A stretch of 34,126 bases of DNA, taken from assembly GCA_021151835.1 (NCBI GenBank), contig JAGKWO010000042.1:1-34126 (forward strand). Reading direction: 5' to 3'. The notes beneath the pieces are model-generated. The model made no database searches, was not told the origin of the DNA, and saw nothing but the letters and a program-made list of their open reading frames with translations. Origin of the DNA: Gammaproteobacteria bacterium (GTDB lineage Bacteria; Pseudomonadota; Gammaproteobacteria; Pseudomonadales; Cellvibrionaceae). Within the stretch, counting starts at the first letter, position 1. The number at the start of each line of letters is the position of its first letter. The translations under genes were made by a program, and so were the position numbers. Of this stretch, positions 1-6,848 are shown in pieces.

Positions 1-1
1 G

Positions 2-430
2 AATATTTTTTAGCGCAGCCAGCTCCACAGCGGTTTTATCGCCCTCAACCGGCGCTATTATAAGCCCGTCTACCATCCTGTCCCTAAAGAGCGTAAGTAG
101 CCTCGCAAACTTGGCATCGCTTTCATCACTACTGCCTATTATGAGCGTGTAACCTTGCTTTTCTGCTTCATCTTCTATAAAACGTGCCAACTGAGAAAAG
201 TATGGGTTAGCTATATCTGCCACAATAAGCCCTATGGTATAGCTTTTTTGCGTTTTAAGGCTTCTCGCTATTTTATTAGGGGTATAATTAAGTTCTTTAG
301 CTGCCTCTAAAATACGGGCTATGGTTTGCTCTTTAATGCTTTTATTGGGCGTATTGTTTAGCACATACGACACCGAAGCGATAGAAACACCGGCCAGCTT
401 AGCTACATCTTTTATCGAACTTTTTTTCAC
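2..430 (-). CDS. LacI-family transcriptional regulator, N-terminal part (gene runs off the window)
   Basis: A GTG at 430 opens an uninterrupted frame of 143 codons to the left edge. The first 50 residues are a LacI-type helix-turn-helix (IKDVAKLAGVSIASVSYVLN, then an ILEAAKELNYTPN hinge start). After that comes the start of a periplasmic-binding-protein-like sensor domain (TIGLIVADIANPYFSQLA at about 65-82, DGLIIAPVEG at about 121-130). It should bind a palindromic operator and respond to a small molecule, typically a sugar; the ligand cannot be read because the C-terminus is outside the window. The wording of the sensor start (IEDEAEKQGYTLIIGSSDE) and repeated ATA isoleucine codons remind me of Bacteroidetes LacI regulators more than gammaproteobacterial ones, which is inference. 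It is divergent from the Fic gene and shares a 138-bp spacer with it. Confidence 0.9.
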   Translation of the reverse strand, partial: MKKSSIKDVAKLAGVSIASVSYVLNNTPNKSIKEQTIARILEAAKELNYTPNKIARSLKTQKSYTIGLIVADIANPYFSQLARFIEDEAEKQGYTLIIGSSDESDAKFARLLTLFRDRMVDGLIIAPVEGDKTAVELAALKNI

Positions 431-437
431 TATATCG

Positions 438-475
438 TTTGCTATCAGGAGCAAATATATAAATTAAACGTTTAA
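438..475. promoter_or_regulatory. Operator-like palindromes upstream of the LacI-family gene
   Basis: A perfect 12-bp palindrome TTAAACGTTTAA lies at 464-475. It has the central CG typical of LacI-family operators and sits 34 bp before the GTG start. A second inverted repeat, TTTGCT-6 bp-AGCAAA, lies at 438-455, directly ahead of the start codon. Both are seen directly; the autoregulatory role is inferred from the family habit of binding CG-centred palindromes near their own gene. Confidence 0.5.
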
Positions 476-515
476 ATAAAAATAAAAGTTAATTGTATAT
501 CTATCAATTAGATAC

Positions 516-547
516 TGGTATAAATAAGTGGCCAACTAACTGGCCAA
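516..547 (+). promoter_or_regulatory. Possible extended -10 promoter with TGGCCAA direct repeats before the Fic gene
   Basis: TGGTATAAA at 516-524 fits an extended -10 element (TG-n-TATAAA); no good -35 is present. Just downstream, TGGCCAA occurs twice (529-535 and 541-547) with a 12-bp period. In that position a bound protein would cover the transcription start region. No clear Shine-Dalgarno sequence precedes the ATG at 569. The repeats are seen; promoter and operator functions are guesses. Confidence 0.3.
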
Positions 548-568
548 TTATCGTTTGCGATTAATATC

Positions 569-1771
569 ATGGCAATTTCTATATTGGATATCACACCCTT
601 TATTCCCGCCGATGCGCGTTTGATGCAATCATCATTACCGGATAAAGCAATCGCATTGGTTAGCCAGGCGGCTAAATTAACTGGCCAGTTGGCGCCACTA
701 ACATTGGTGCGTCTTGAACAACATATGGCGGCTATTAATTCCTACTACTCCAACCTGATAGAAGGAAATGCGACCCGCCCGCATGAAATCCGGGCTGCAC
801 AACGCGGTAATTACAGCGGTGATCCGGCAAAGCGCGATTTGCAACAAGAGTCGCTCGCGCATATGCAGGTCCAGGAATGGCTAGCAGAACAAAAACCGGA
901 TCTGGATACACTGTTTACTCCGGAATTTATTAGCCAGTTGCATCGGGAGTTTTATCAGCGAGTGCCGGAAAGCCTGTGGTTAATTAAAGATGAGCAGGGC
1001 AAAACGGCAGCGACATTGGTGCCCGGTGAATGGCGGTCAGGTTCGGTTATCGTCGGCCAGCATATTCCGCCACCGGCATCCGACCTTCCTGCGTTGATGC
1101 AAAAGTTCTGCGAAACCTATAACCCTAAAAAATTTAGTGGCGATCGTAAACTCATTGCGATTATGGCCGCCCATCACCGCTTTACCTGGATTCACCCGTT
1201 TACCGATGGCAACGGCAGGGTAGGGCGGTTATTCACGGATGCGGCCCTGAAGGCGGTGGGGCTCGAAAGCTATGGCGCCTGGTGTATCAGCCGTGGCCTG
1301 GCTCGCACCGCAACACACTATAAACAGTTACTGGCAAATGCCGATACTGTGCGCCAGGGTGACTACGATGGTCGCGGCCAATTGACCGAGCGCGGATTAA
1401 TGGATTTCTGCAACTACATGCTGGATACCGCGCTAGATCAAGTGAGTTACATCAGTGAATTGTTGGACCTTGCCAGCATGCGCCAGCGTATTGAAAGTTA
1501 TGTGCGGGCTCGCAACGATAAACGCGTACCAGGAGTGAGCGCGTCATTAAAGCCCATCGCAAGTTTGATTTTATTTAGCGCGTATCAGCAAGGTGAAATT
1601 GAACGCGCGCAAGCGCTGGAGCTCTGCGCCATGCCGGAACGCAGTGCGCGTCGGTTGTTGGGGCAATTAAAAAGTGAAGGGTTGCTTAGTGAGACCAGTA
1701 GTAAATCGCCACTGCGCTGGGAGATTCCCGAGCACGCAGAGCCTTGGTATTTTCCGAACCTTACTCCCTGA
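569..1771 (+). CDS. Fic-domain protein adenylyltransferase (class II, N-terminal inhibitory helix)
   Basis: This 400-residue Fic/DOC protein should transfer AMP (or another phosphate-linked group) from a nucleotide to hydroxyl side chains of target proteins in the cytoplasm. The complete catalytic motif HPFTDGNGRVGR spans residues 209-220, with catalytic His209 and the phosphate-binding loop intact. An inhibitory (S/T)xxxE(G/N) motif, SNLIEG at 61-66, lies N-terminal of the Fic core, which defines class II enzymes held inactive by their own Glu (here Glu65). A target-binding flap (GEWRSGSVIVG, about 153-163) precedes the core. Residues from about 330 form a predicted winged helix (PERSARRLLGQLKSEGLL), as in Fic proteins that bind DNA or dimerise. 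It is monocistronic, divergent from the LacI-type gene and convergent with the TPR operon. There is no FicT/FicA-style antitoxin partner because the inhibitory motif is internal. A role as T6SS effector is not supported: it has no VgrG, PAAR or adaptor link. Confidence 0.93.
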   Translation: MAISILDITPFIPADARLMQSSLPDKAIALVSQAAKLTGQLAPLTLVRLEQHMAAINSYYSNLIEGNATRPHEIRAAQRGNYSGDPAKRDLQQESLAHMQVQEWLAEQKPDLDTLFTPEFISQLHREFYQRVPESLWLIKDEQGKTAATLVPGEWRSGSVIVGQHIPPPASDLPALMQKFCETYNPKKFSGDRKLIAIMAAHHRFTWIHPFTDGNGRVGRLFTDAALKAVGLESYGAWCISRGLARTATHYKQLLANADTVRQGDYDGRGQLTERGLMDFCNYMLDTALDQVSYISELLDLASMRQRIESYVRARNDKRVPGVSASLKPIASLILFSAYQQGEIERAQALELCAMPERSARRLLGQLKSEGLLSETSSKSPLRWEIPEHAEPWYFPNLTP

Positions 1772-1791
1772 GCCGAACCTTTCTCCCTGAA
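1754..1791 (+). repeat. 19-bp imperfect tandem duplication across the Fic stop codon
   Basis: The unit CCGAACCTTACTCCCTGAG (1754-1772) is followed at once by a near-identical copy (1773-1791) with two mismatches. The first copy contains the stop codon of the Fic gene, so the second copy is untranslated. It looks like a small local duplication. Confidence 0.7.
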
Positions 1792-1795
1792 TTGG

Positions 1796-1827
1796 CGCCG
1801 TGACCTTTTGCTGCAAGAATCACGGCG
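1796..1827. terminator. Stem-loop between convergent Fic and TPR-operon genes
   Basis: CGCCGTGA (1796-1803) pairs perfectly with TCACGGCG (1820-1827) around a 16-nt loop, between two convergent genes. On neither strand is the stem followed by a T-tract, so it is either a weak bidirectional terminator or an mRNA 3'-end stabiliser. Confidence 0.35.
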
Positions 1828-1850
1828 ATAAAAAATTCCACCCGGTGAGA

Positions 1851-2078
1851 TTACCAATCAGACGGGATCTGTGGCTCATACAAATCCCCGGTCAAATTAT
1901 GTAATACGAGCTTGGGATCTTTCGCTTTTTTGGCTGGCGCATCGGTCCAGGGCACTACGTATAAAATATTAGGTGCTTCTTTATTGAGATTGGTTTCTTC
2001 GGCAGGGGCTCCGCTGTCTACCGCGTAGGCAGCCACGGAAAATAACAGTAAGACCCATCCGGTGCGAATAACTTTCAT
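1851..2078 (-). CDS. Small secreted protein of unknown function (75 aa)
   Basis: I do not recognise a family. Residues 1-19 form a clear signal peptide (MKVIRTGWVLLLFSVAAYA, likely cleaved after AYA), leaving a mature chain of about 56 residues with no cysteine, rich in acidic, Pro and Lys residues. The start at 2078 is supported by GAGGAA eight bases upstream. It is the last gene of the TPR operon, 11 bp after the 197-residue TPR lipoprotein, so it probably works with those envelope proteins in the periplasm. An immunity-protein role cannot be excluded, but nothing specific argues for it. Confidence 0.75.
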   Translation of the reverse strand: MKVIRTGWVLLLFSVAAYAVDSGAPAEETNLNKEAPNILYVVPWTDAPAKKAKDPKLVLHNLTGDLYEPQIPSDW

Positions 2079-2089
2079 CGATCAGTTCC

Positions 2090-2683
2090 TCACTTCAACT
2101 TGCGCTTTAATTCAGCAACCCAGGCTTCGGTATCCGGATCGGTATTGTTAATTAACGCAAGGTAGCGTTCATAATGCTGAATGGCCCTGGCCACATTCTG
2201 GTAGTAAATATCATTAAGCAGTGCCAGGTTGTAATGGGCATTGGCCAGGTTGGGGTTGAGTTCAAGTGCACGGGAATAATGTTTTTCAGCCGTTTTGTAT
2301 GCACCATCCTCCACGTCAATCAAACCCAGCAAATTTTCCAATGTTGCCGATTGCGGTTCCAACTGTAATGCATTGGCCGCAGATTGTTTCGCCCGGGGAA
2401 TATCGTTGGTTTTCAATTGTGCCAGGGCCAGGTTAGCCCAGCCATCGACAAAACCGGGATTGCTCGCCACAATTTTATTTAAACGATTACTTGCCTCGGC
2501 ATATTCCTTTGCTTCCAGATTCTGGAGTGCACTGGTGTAATCACCGCGAAATTTTTCATCGAGCGATGATTTGCTGGTGGATTGGGCAATACTGCGATTA
2601 GCGCCAGGCACCGAGCTACAACCTGCCAATAATAAAATGCCGCCTAACAATACGATGTGCAGGAAATTGACTATTTGCTTCAT
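2090..2683 (-). CDS. TPR-repeat outer-membrane lipoprotein (197 aa)
   Basis: A lipoprotein signal peptide ends in the lipobox LLAGC (Cys22) followed by Ser-Ser, which predicts outer-membrane sorting. Residues about 48-185 contain three to four tetratricopeptide repeats, for example AEASNRLNKIVASNPGFVDG, ENLLGLIDVEDGAYKTAEKH and ALELNPNLANAHYNLALLND. TPR lipoproteins of this size are assembly or scaffold factors (the PilF/PilW type is the best-known parallel). Its ATG overlaps the stop codon of the upstream 930-residue gene by one base (TAATG), with GAAGGAGG just ahead, so the two are translationally coupled and probably act together. The exact partner is not known from sequence. Confidence 0.9.
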   Translation of the reverse strand: MKQIVNFLHIVLLGGILLLAGCSSVPGANRSIAQSTSKSSLDEKFRGDYTSALQNLEAKEYAEASNRLNKIVASNPGFVDGWANLALAQLKTNDIPRAKQSAANALQLEPQSATLENLLGLIDVEDGAYKTAEKHYSRALELNPNLANAHYNLALLNDIYYQNVARAIQHYERYLALINNTDPDTEAWVAELKRKLK

Positions 2684-5475
2684 TATTTAACGCCTCCTTC
2701 ACGATAAACATCTGCCTTGCCTGCGCGCGCATAGCGGGAAGGAAATAGTGTCTTTAATGCGTTAAAACTTTCTTTAATCCATTTACTCTCAGTGCCGTCC
2801 GCACTGCGGGCGATATTGATTTCATGGAACTCGATTGCTTTTTCCTCGAACGGGAAGGCCTGGTCTTCAAGCAGGATGTCGTATTGTTCCAATTCGTCTG
2901 GCGAAAGGTTGGCGGGGCGTTCCGACGTCAACAATGCTTTGGAAAAATGCTGGTAAATATCGCCAATGGCGTACGCCGATTCGGTGGTAATTGTAGCCAC
3001 GCGATAAGATGATGCTTCGCCATATAAATTGATGGCTTCTTGCATGAATTGTTTCTTCTCGCGCAACCGCTGCGTTAATGGCTCGCGTAATTGTACGCCA
3101 GCAAATTTTGCTTGCTTTGCATTGGCTAATGCCAATGCTGCCTGGGCGGCAATAAAATTTGTACGATCTGTTTTATAATTGGCGATAGTTTTTTTGTCGG
3201 TGCTGAGGATTTTCTCCCGCCAGCTTTCAACAGAGTTGTTATCGCGTTTTTTTCCATATAGCTCAACCAGTTTATTCATCGACTCCATATATTGTGGGTA
3301 GGGCGAAGTATAAGTATTGGCATAGCTAACATAGGTGCGGATGGCATCATCCAGTTTGTCTTTTGTTTCGTAAAGTTCTGCTGCTTGCCACAGTGCCGCC
3401 ATTTGCACGGATTTGTCGGAATCCTGCGCGGAAATTTTTTCAAATACCAATGCTGCGCGGTCGCTTTGTCCCAGTTTTAAATAAACATTGGATAACTGCC
3501 GCGTTGCATCCTTGTAATTGGTGTGCCCGGCATAAAGTTTCTGGAATAGTTCAATGGTTGCAGCGGCCGTAGGCCAGAGTTCATTGGTGATCGAAAGATT
3601 AATCGCTTCGTAAAGCGCATCGGCCGCGATACTGGCTTTAGGTAATTGTTGTGCAATACGCACATACTGCGCGATTGCTTTATCGTTATTCTGCGCAGTC
3701 AGCTCATCTTTACCTTGTTGGTAAATCGCCAATGCCTGTGCTTCCTGAAATTTGGTGCGGGCTTCTGTTGTAGTTGCTTGCTTCGCCAGTTCCGTCAAAA
3801 TATTTTCAGCATCCAGGGCGCGATTTAATTTTAGTAACGCCAGCGCCTTGATATAACTTGCTTCTGTTTGTGTGGATTTTGACAAGTTGCTATTCAAGGT
3901 ATTTGTCAGGCTTAGGACATCATCGTAACGCTGATTCCTATACGCCAGCTCCACTGCATGCAGGCTAACTTTTTGATATCGATCCTCGGTCGAATACAAA
4001 CGTGCCGATTGCGCCGAATAAGCCAAATGTTTTTCCAGCCATTTTTTATTGTTAGGCTCGGCCCTGTAAAGCTTATCGGTGAGATCAATAGTGGCGTAAG
4101 CCGCCTCTTTATCCAATAAAATTTCACCGTCGTAGGCGGCTTTTTCAAACAGCTCAAGTGCCTGGGCATTATCACCGCGCGCGGCGAGTAATTCACCGTA
4201 AGCGATATACACTTTATCCTGGCGGGCATGCACCGAATAATGGGACAAATAACGTTTATACCATTTCTCGGCTTGCGCCAGATTGCTTGCCTGTTTGGTG
4301 CGGCGATAAGCAGTTTGCTGCGCATCCGCGACTAATAAAATATTATCGCGCATGGAATCTTTTACATGCTGATAACTGGCGGTAGCTTTGCGCGAATTCC
4401 AGAATGGACTATCCAGATTATAGGATTGATAAAAAGATTCCATCGCCACTGTGTATTGATCCACCTGTTCCGAGATACGCAAAATGGTGATGGTTTGCAG
4501 CAGCGCATCGGGTACTTCCGTTGCGTCCGGGTAGGTTGTGATAAATTGGTTCATAACCTGGTTCGCTTGCGCATAACGTTTTTCCATTACTTGCAAGTTG
4601 GAAATCATCAGGTAGGTTTGGTAAATATACGGCTGCTGTTCGGGTTCGTTAAAAAAATCATTGAGTAATGCCAGATCCGGCAAGTTTTTAGCTGCTAATG
4701 CCAGTGCGCGGAAATATTCATTGAAGTCACCCTTATCCTTATCCGCCAGGTTTGCTTCGTTGCCAAATTTGCGCTGCTTGATTGCCTGGGTAAAATCTTC
4801 GATGGCTTCCGGATTAAGGCCCTGCTTATAGCGCGACCAGCCGCGCTTCATTAATGCCTGTTCGTAAAGCGGGTGAGCCTCACCGGCAAAAATCACTTCC
4901 GAATATGCGGTTTCCGCACTCAGGTAATCATCGGTAATAAATGCATACTCACCGATACGAAATTGCGCTTCGGGATAATGCACTGATTGCGGAAATTGTT
5001 CAGTCAAACGGCGCAACACCGCCAGGGATTCTTCATCGCGGCCGAGCTTGTCGTAGTTTTGGGCAAGCTTATAAAGTATCTGGTCGTTGTCTTTTGCATC
5101 GGGATACTCTTCCAATGCTTTATTAAAGAGATCGATAGTATTCTGGAGGCTGGCAATTTGTGCAGCATCTGCAACACCTTGCTGTGATGCATCCTGGCTA
5201 TCTTCCAACTCCTTGAGCTTTTTCATTTCCAATTCCGCCAAACGGCCCATGGCTGCACGACGGCCTTTTTCTTCGCTACCGGCTGTACGCAAATAATTGT
5301 CGTATGCTTGCCGGACTTCCTCTTCGGATTTGGGTTTAACAAAAACCGGAGCCTGGCCAACCTGGGATGATTGCATATCCAGATCGCGTAAGGTGGCTTC
5401 GTGTTCGACGGGCGTGCTACAACCAGTGAGTAAATAACCTGAAAGGCACAATAGTGAGAGAGTGTAATTACGCAT
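2683..5475 (-). CDS. Large TPR-repeat lipoprotein (930 aa), Glt/AgmU-like envelope scaffold
   Basis: The signal peptide ends in the lipobox LLTGC (Cys19), followed by Ser-Thr, again predicting outer-membrane anchoring. The rest is almost entirely helical repeats of TPR type: NQDKILYKLAQNYDKLGR-like units (about 125-150), QSVHYPEAQFRIGEYAF (about 170), EAIEDFTQAI (about 223), ALELFEKAAYDGE (about 440) and later blocks around residues 640-740. There is no enzymatic domain. Large TPR lipoproteins of this kind occur next to Exb/Tol-like motor genes and AgmX/PglI-domain proteins, as in the Myxococcus adventurous-gliding (Glt) set; in this window that partner set lies at 30797-33537. It is the second gene of the TPR operon: nine bases separate it from the upstream TPR gene, and it overlaps the next by one base. 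Assignment to a specific Glt protein would be a guess. Confidence 0.88.
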   Translation of the reverse strand: MRNYTLSLLCLSGYLLTGCSTPVEHEATLRDLDMQSSQVGQAPVFVKPKSEEEVRQAYDNYLRTAGSEEKGRRAAMGRLAELEMKKLKELEDSQDASQQGVADAAQIASLQNTIDLFNKALEEYPDAKDNDQILYKLAQNYDKLGRDEESLAVLRRLTEQFPQSVHYPEAQFRIGEYAFITDDYLSAETAYSEVIFAGEAHPLYEQALMKRGWSRYKQGLNPEAIEDFTQAIKQRKFGNEANLADKDKGDFNEYFRALALAAKNLPDLALLNDFFNEPEQQPYIYQTYLMISNLQVMEKRYAQANQVMNQFITTYPDATEVPDALLQTITILRISEQVDQYTVAMESFYQSYNLDSPFWNSRKATASYQHVKDSMRDNILLVADAQQTAYRRTKQASNLAQAEKWYKRYLSHYSVHARQDKVYIAYGELLAARGDNAQALELFEKAAYDGEILLDKEAAYATIDLTDKLYRAEPNNKKWLEKHLAYSAQSARLYSTEDRYQKVSLHAVELAYRNQRYDDVLSLTNTLNSNLSKSTQTEASYIKALALLKLNRALDAENILTELAKQATTTEARTKFQEAQALAIYQQGKDELTAQNNDKAIAQYVRIAQQLPKASIAADALYEAINLSITNELWPTAAATIELFQKLYAGHTNYKDATRQLSNVYLKLGQSDRAALVFEKISAQDSDKSVQMAALWQAAELYETKDKLDDAIRTYVSYANTYTSPYPQYMESMNKLVELYGKKRDNNSVESWREKILSTDKKTIANYKTDRTNFIAAQAALALANAKQAKFAGVQLREPLTQRLREKKQFMQEAINLYGEASSYRVATITTESAYAIGDIYQHFSKALLTSERPANLSPDELEQYDILLEDQAFPFEEKAIEFHEINIARSADGTESKWIKESFNALKTLFPSRYARAGKADVYREGGVK

Positions 5476-5484
5476 AACAATCCG

Positions 5485-6783
5485 TTATTTATGATCGTAC
5501 AGTGAGGCCAGGCCAAAACGCGATTGACTCAAATAACTGTCAATCGCATTTTTTTCTTCACGCAACAATTCGCTAACGCGTTGGCCGGATTCCGTGCTGA
5601 GTTTACCTTTCAGGTGGGTTATTTGCGGCGTGGGATTGAGTCCGTCCAGCAATGCTATTTTGACGGCATTATTGCGCAGTAATTTATCGCTGCTATGTTC
5701 TGGCCGCAAAAAATGTATTGCTGCGGTGTTATTTGCCTGCGCGGTAATTTCTGTGGAAAGTTTTTGATAATAATCGATGGCTTCCTCATAACGGCCCGTC
5801 GCTGCATCAAATTGTTCTAATTGGCGCAATGTGAATGCAGATAATAAATAAGCTTCTGCAACCGAGATGTCCCGTTGCGGTTGCGCGCGCAATTTATCGA
5901 AAGCATTGAGCGCACCAATAAAATCCTGTTGATGCAATGCCGCAACGCCAAGGCCCAGCAGCGCTCGTTGGGCATATTCGCTGGATATCGCCACATTGCG
6001 AAAACTTTCACGCGCATCGCGATAAAAACCAAACTGGATTTGTGAATATCCCAACATGGTGAATAAACGGTAATCCAGTGCATCGCGTTTGTTTTTATGT
6101 TCTTTCAATGCGTTATTGATCGCGGCGTGGGCATCGGTCCACCATTCCTGCCGTAAATTAGCAGACGCCAGGTTCAATTGTGCTACACGAAAGTGTTTTG
6201 AATCGGCGGGAATTTTTTCGTAAATGCGCAAGGCTTCGCGATGTTTTTTTTGTTTTTGCAACGCTGTGCCCTGCAAGACGTAAGCTTCGGCTTTATTGTC
6301 CGGGATGAGTTGTTCAAAGAGTGAATTATCACCTAGCAATCTTGTCACTTCAGGCCAGCGTTCGTTGGCTGCATAAAAACGGGCCAATTCGAAGGTAAGG
6401 CGGGCCTCCGCCTGGGTATTTGCCTGTTGTTGGGCTTCAACGAGTAATTGTTCAACCAGTGTGTTGCCGTAAACTTGCAATGCAACGCGCACAATGGCTT
6501 GCATCTCCGCATCATTCAGGTAAGCCGCATTAAAAACATTATTGGTTGCCAGAATCTGCAACACATTGGCATATTCTTTTGCCTGGTAAGCCTTTTCTGC
6601 TTGCCGGCGAACCTCGGCCAGATTTGCACTAGCGGTGGATTTGGGGAAACTATTGTAGGTAATGGAAATAACGCGCCCTAACTCATCGTCCAGATTCGCA
6701 GGTGTGGGTGATGCGGCCCACGCCGTGAGCGAAAGCATCCACAAGAGTGCACAAATGCTCCTTAAGGGAAAATAACTGGCCAT
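5485..6783 (-). CDS. Periplasmic TPR-repeat protein with signal peptide (432 aa)
   Basis: The frame is open up to 6939, but everything above 6798 overlaps the clpV end and the terminator. The start chosen, ATG at 6783, gives a good signal peptide (MASYFPLRSICALLWMLSLT, cleavage near AWAA); ATG at 6798 is an alternative that adds five residues. There is no lipobox cysteine, so the product should be soluble in the periplasm or attached to partner proteins. TPR-like helix pairs fill about residues 50-400 (AEKAYQAKEYANVLQILATN, EALRIYEKIPADSKHFRVAQ, AQRALLGLGVAALHQQDFIG). It begins the operon that continues with the two TPR lipoproteins. Only 65 bp, occupied by a terminator hairpin, separate it from clpV, leaving little room for its own promoter. 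Confidence 0.85.
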   Translation of the reverse strand: MASYFPLRSICALLWMLSLTAWAASPTPANLDDELGRVISITYNSFPKSTASANLAEVRRQAEKAYQAKEYANVLQILATNNVFNAAYLNDAEMQAIVRVALQVYGNTLVEQLLVEAQQQANTQAEARLTFELARFYAANERWPEVTRLLGDNSLFEQLIPDNKAEAYVLQGTALQKQKKHREALRIYEKIPADSKHFRVAQLNLASANLRQEWWTDAHAAINNALKEHKNKRDALDYRLFTMLGYSQIQFGFYRDARESFRNVAISSEYAQRALLGLGVAALHQQDFIGALNAFDKLRAQPQRDISVAEAYLLSAFTLRQLEQFDAATGRYEEAIDYYQKLSTEITAQANNTAAIHFLRPEHSSDKLLRNNAVKIALLDGLNPTPQITHLKGKLSTESGQRVSELLREEKNAIDSYLSQSRFGLASLYDHK

Positions 6784-6800
6784 GTTTACGTAGATCATTA

Positions 6801-6843
6801 AAGTTAAAAAATAAAATTCCCCTGGCCGCAAGGCCAGGGGAAT
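6801..6843 (-). terminator. Rho-independent terminator at the end of the tssA-clpV operon
   Basis: On the minus strand a perfect 12-bp stem (ATTCCCCTGGCC / GGCCAGGGGAAT, 6816-6843) closes a 4-nt loop (TTGC) and is followed by TTTATTTTTT. It starts six bases after the clpV stop codon. It is a strong intrinsic terminator by structure, yet the next gene in the same direction starts only about 20-35 bases further on. Confidence 0.85.
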
Positions 6844-6848
6844 AGCTA

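Noticed and set aside
569..1771. The Fic protein as a T6SS effector
   Set aside because: No PAAR, Rhs, MIX or VgrG fusion, no adaptor and no immunity gene; it has an internal inhibitory motif and its own transcription unit.
1851..2078. The 75-residue secreted protein as a T6SS immunity protein
   Set aside because: No adjacent effector, no link to vgrG/hcp; its operon partners are TPR envelope proteins.
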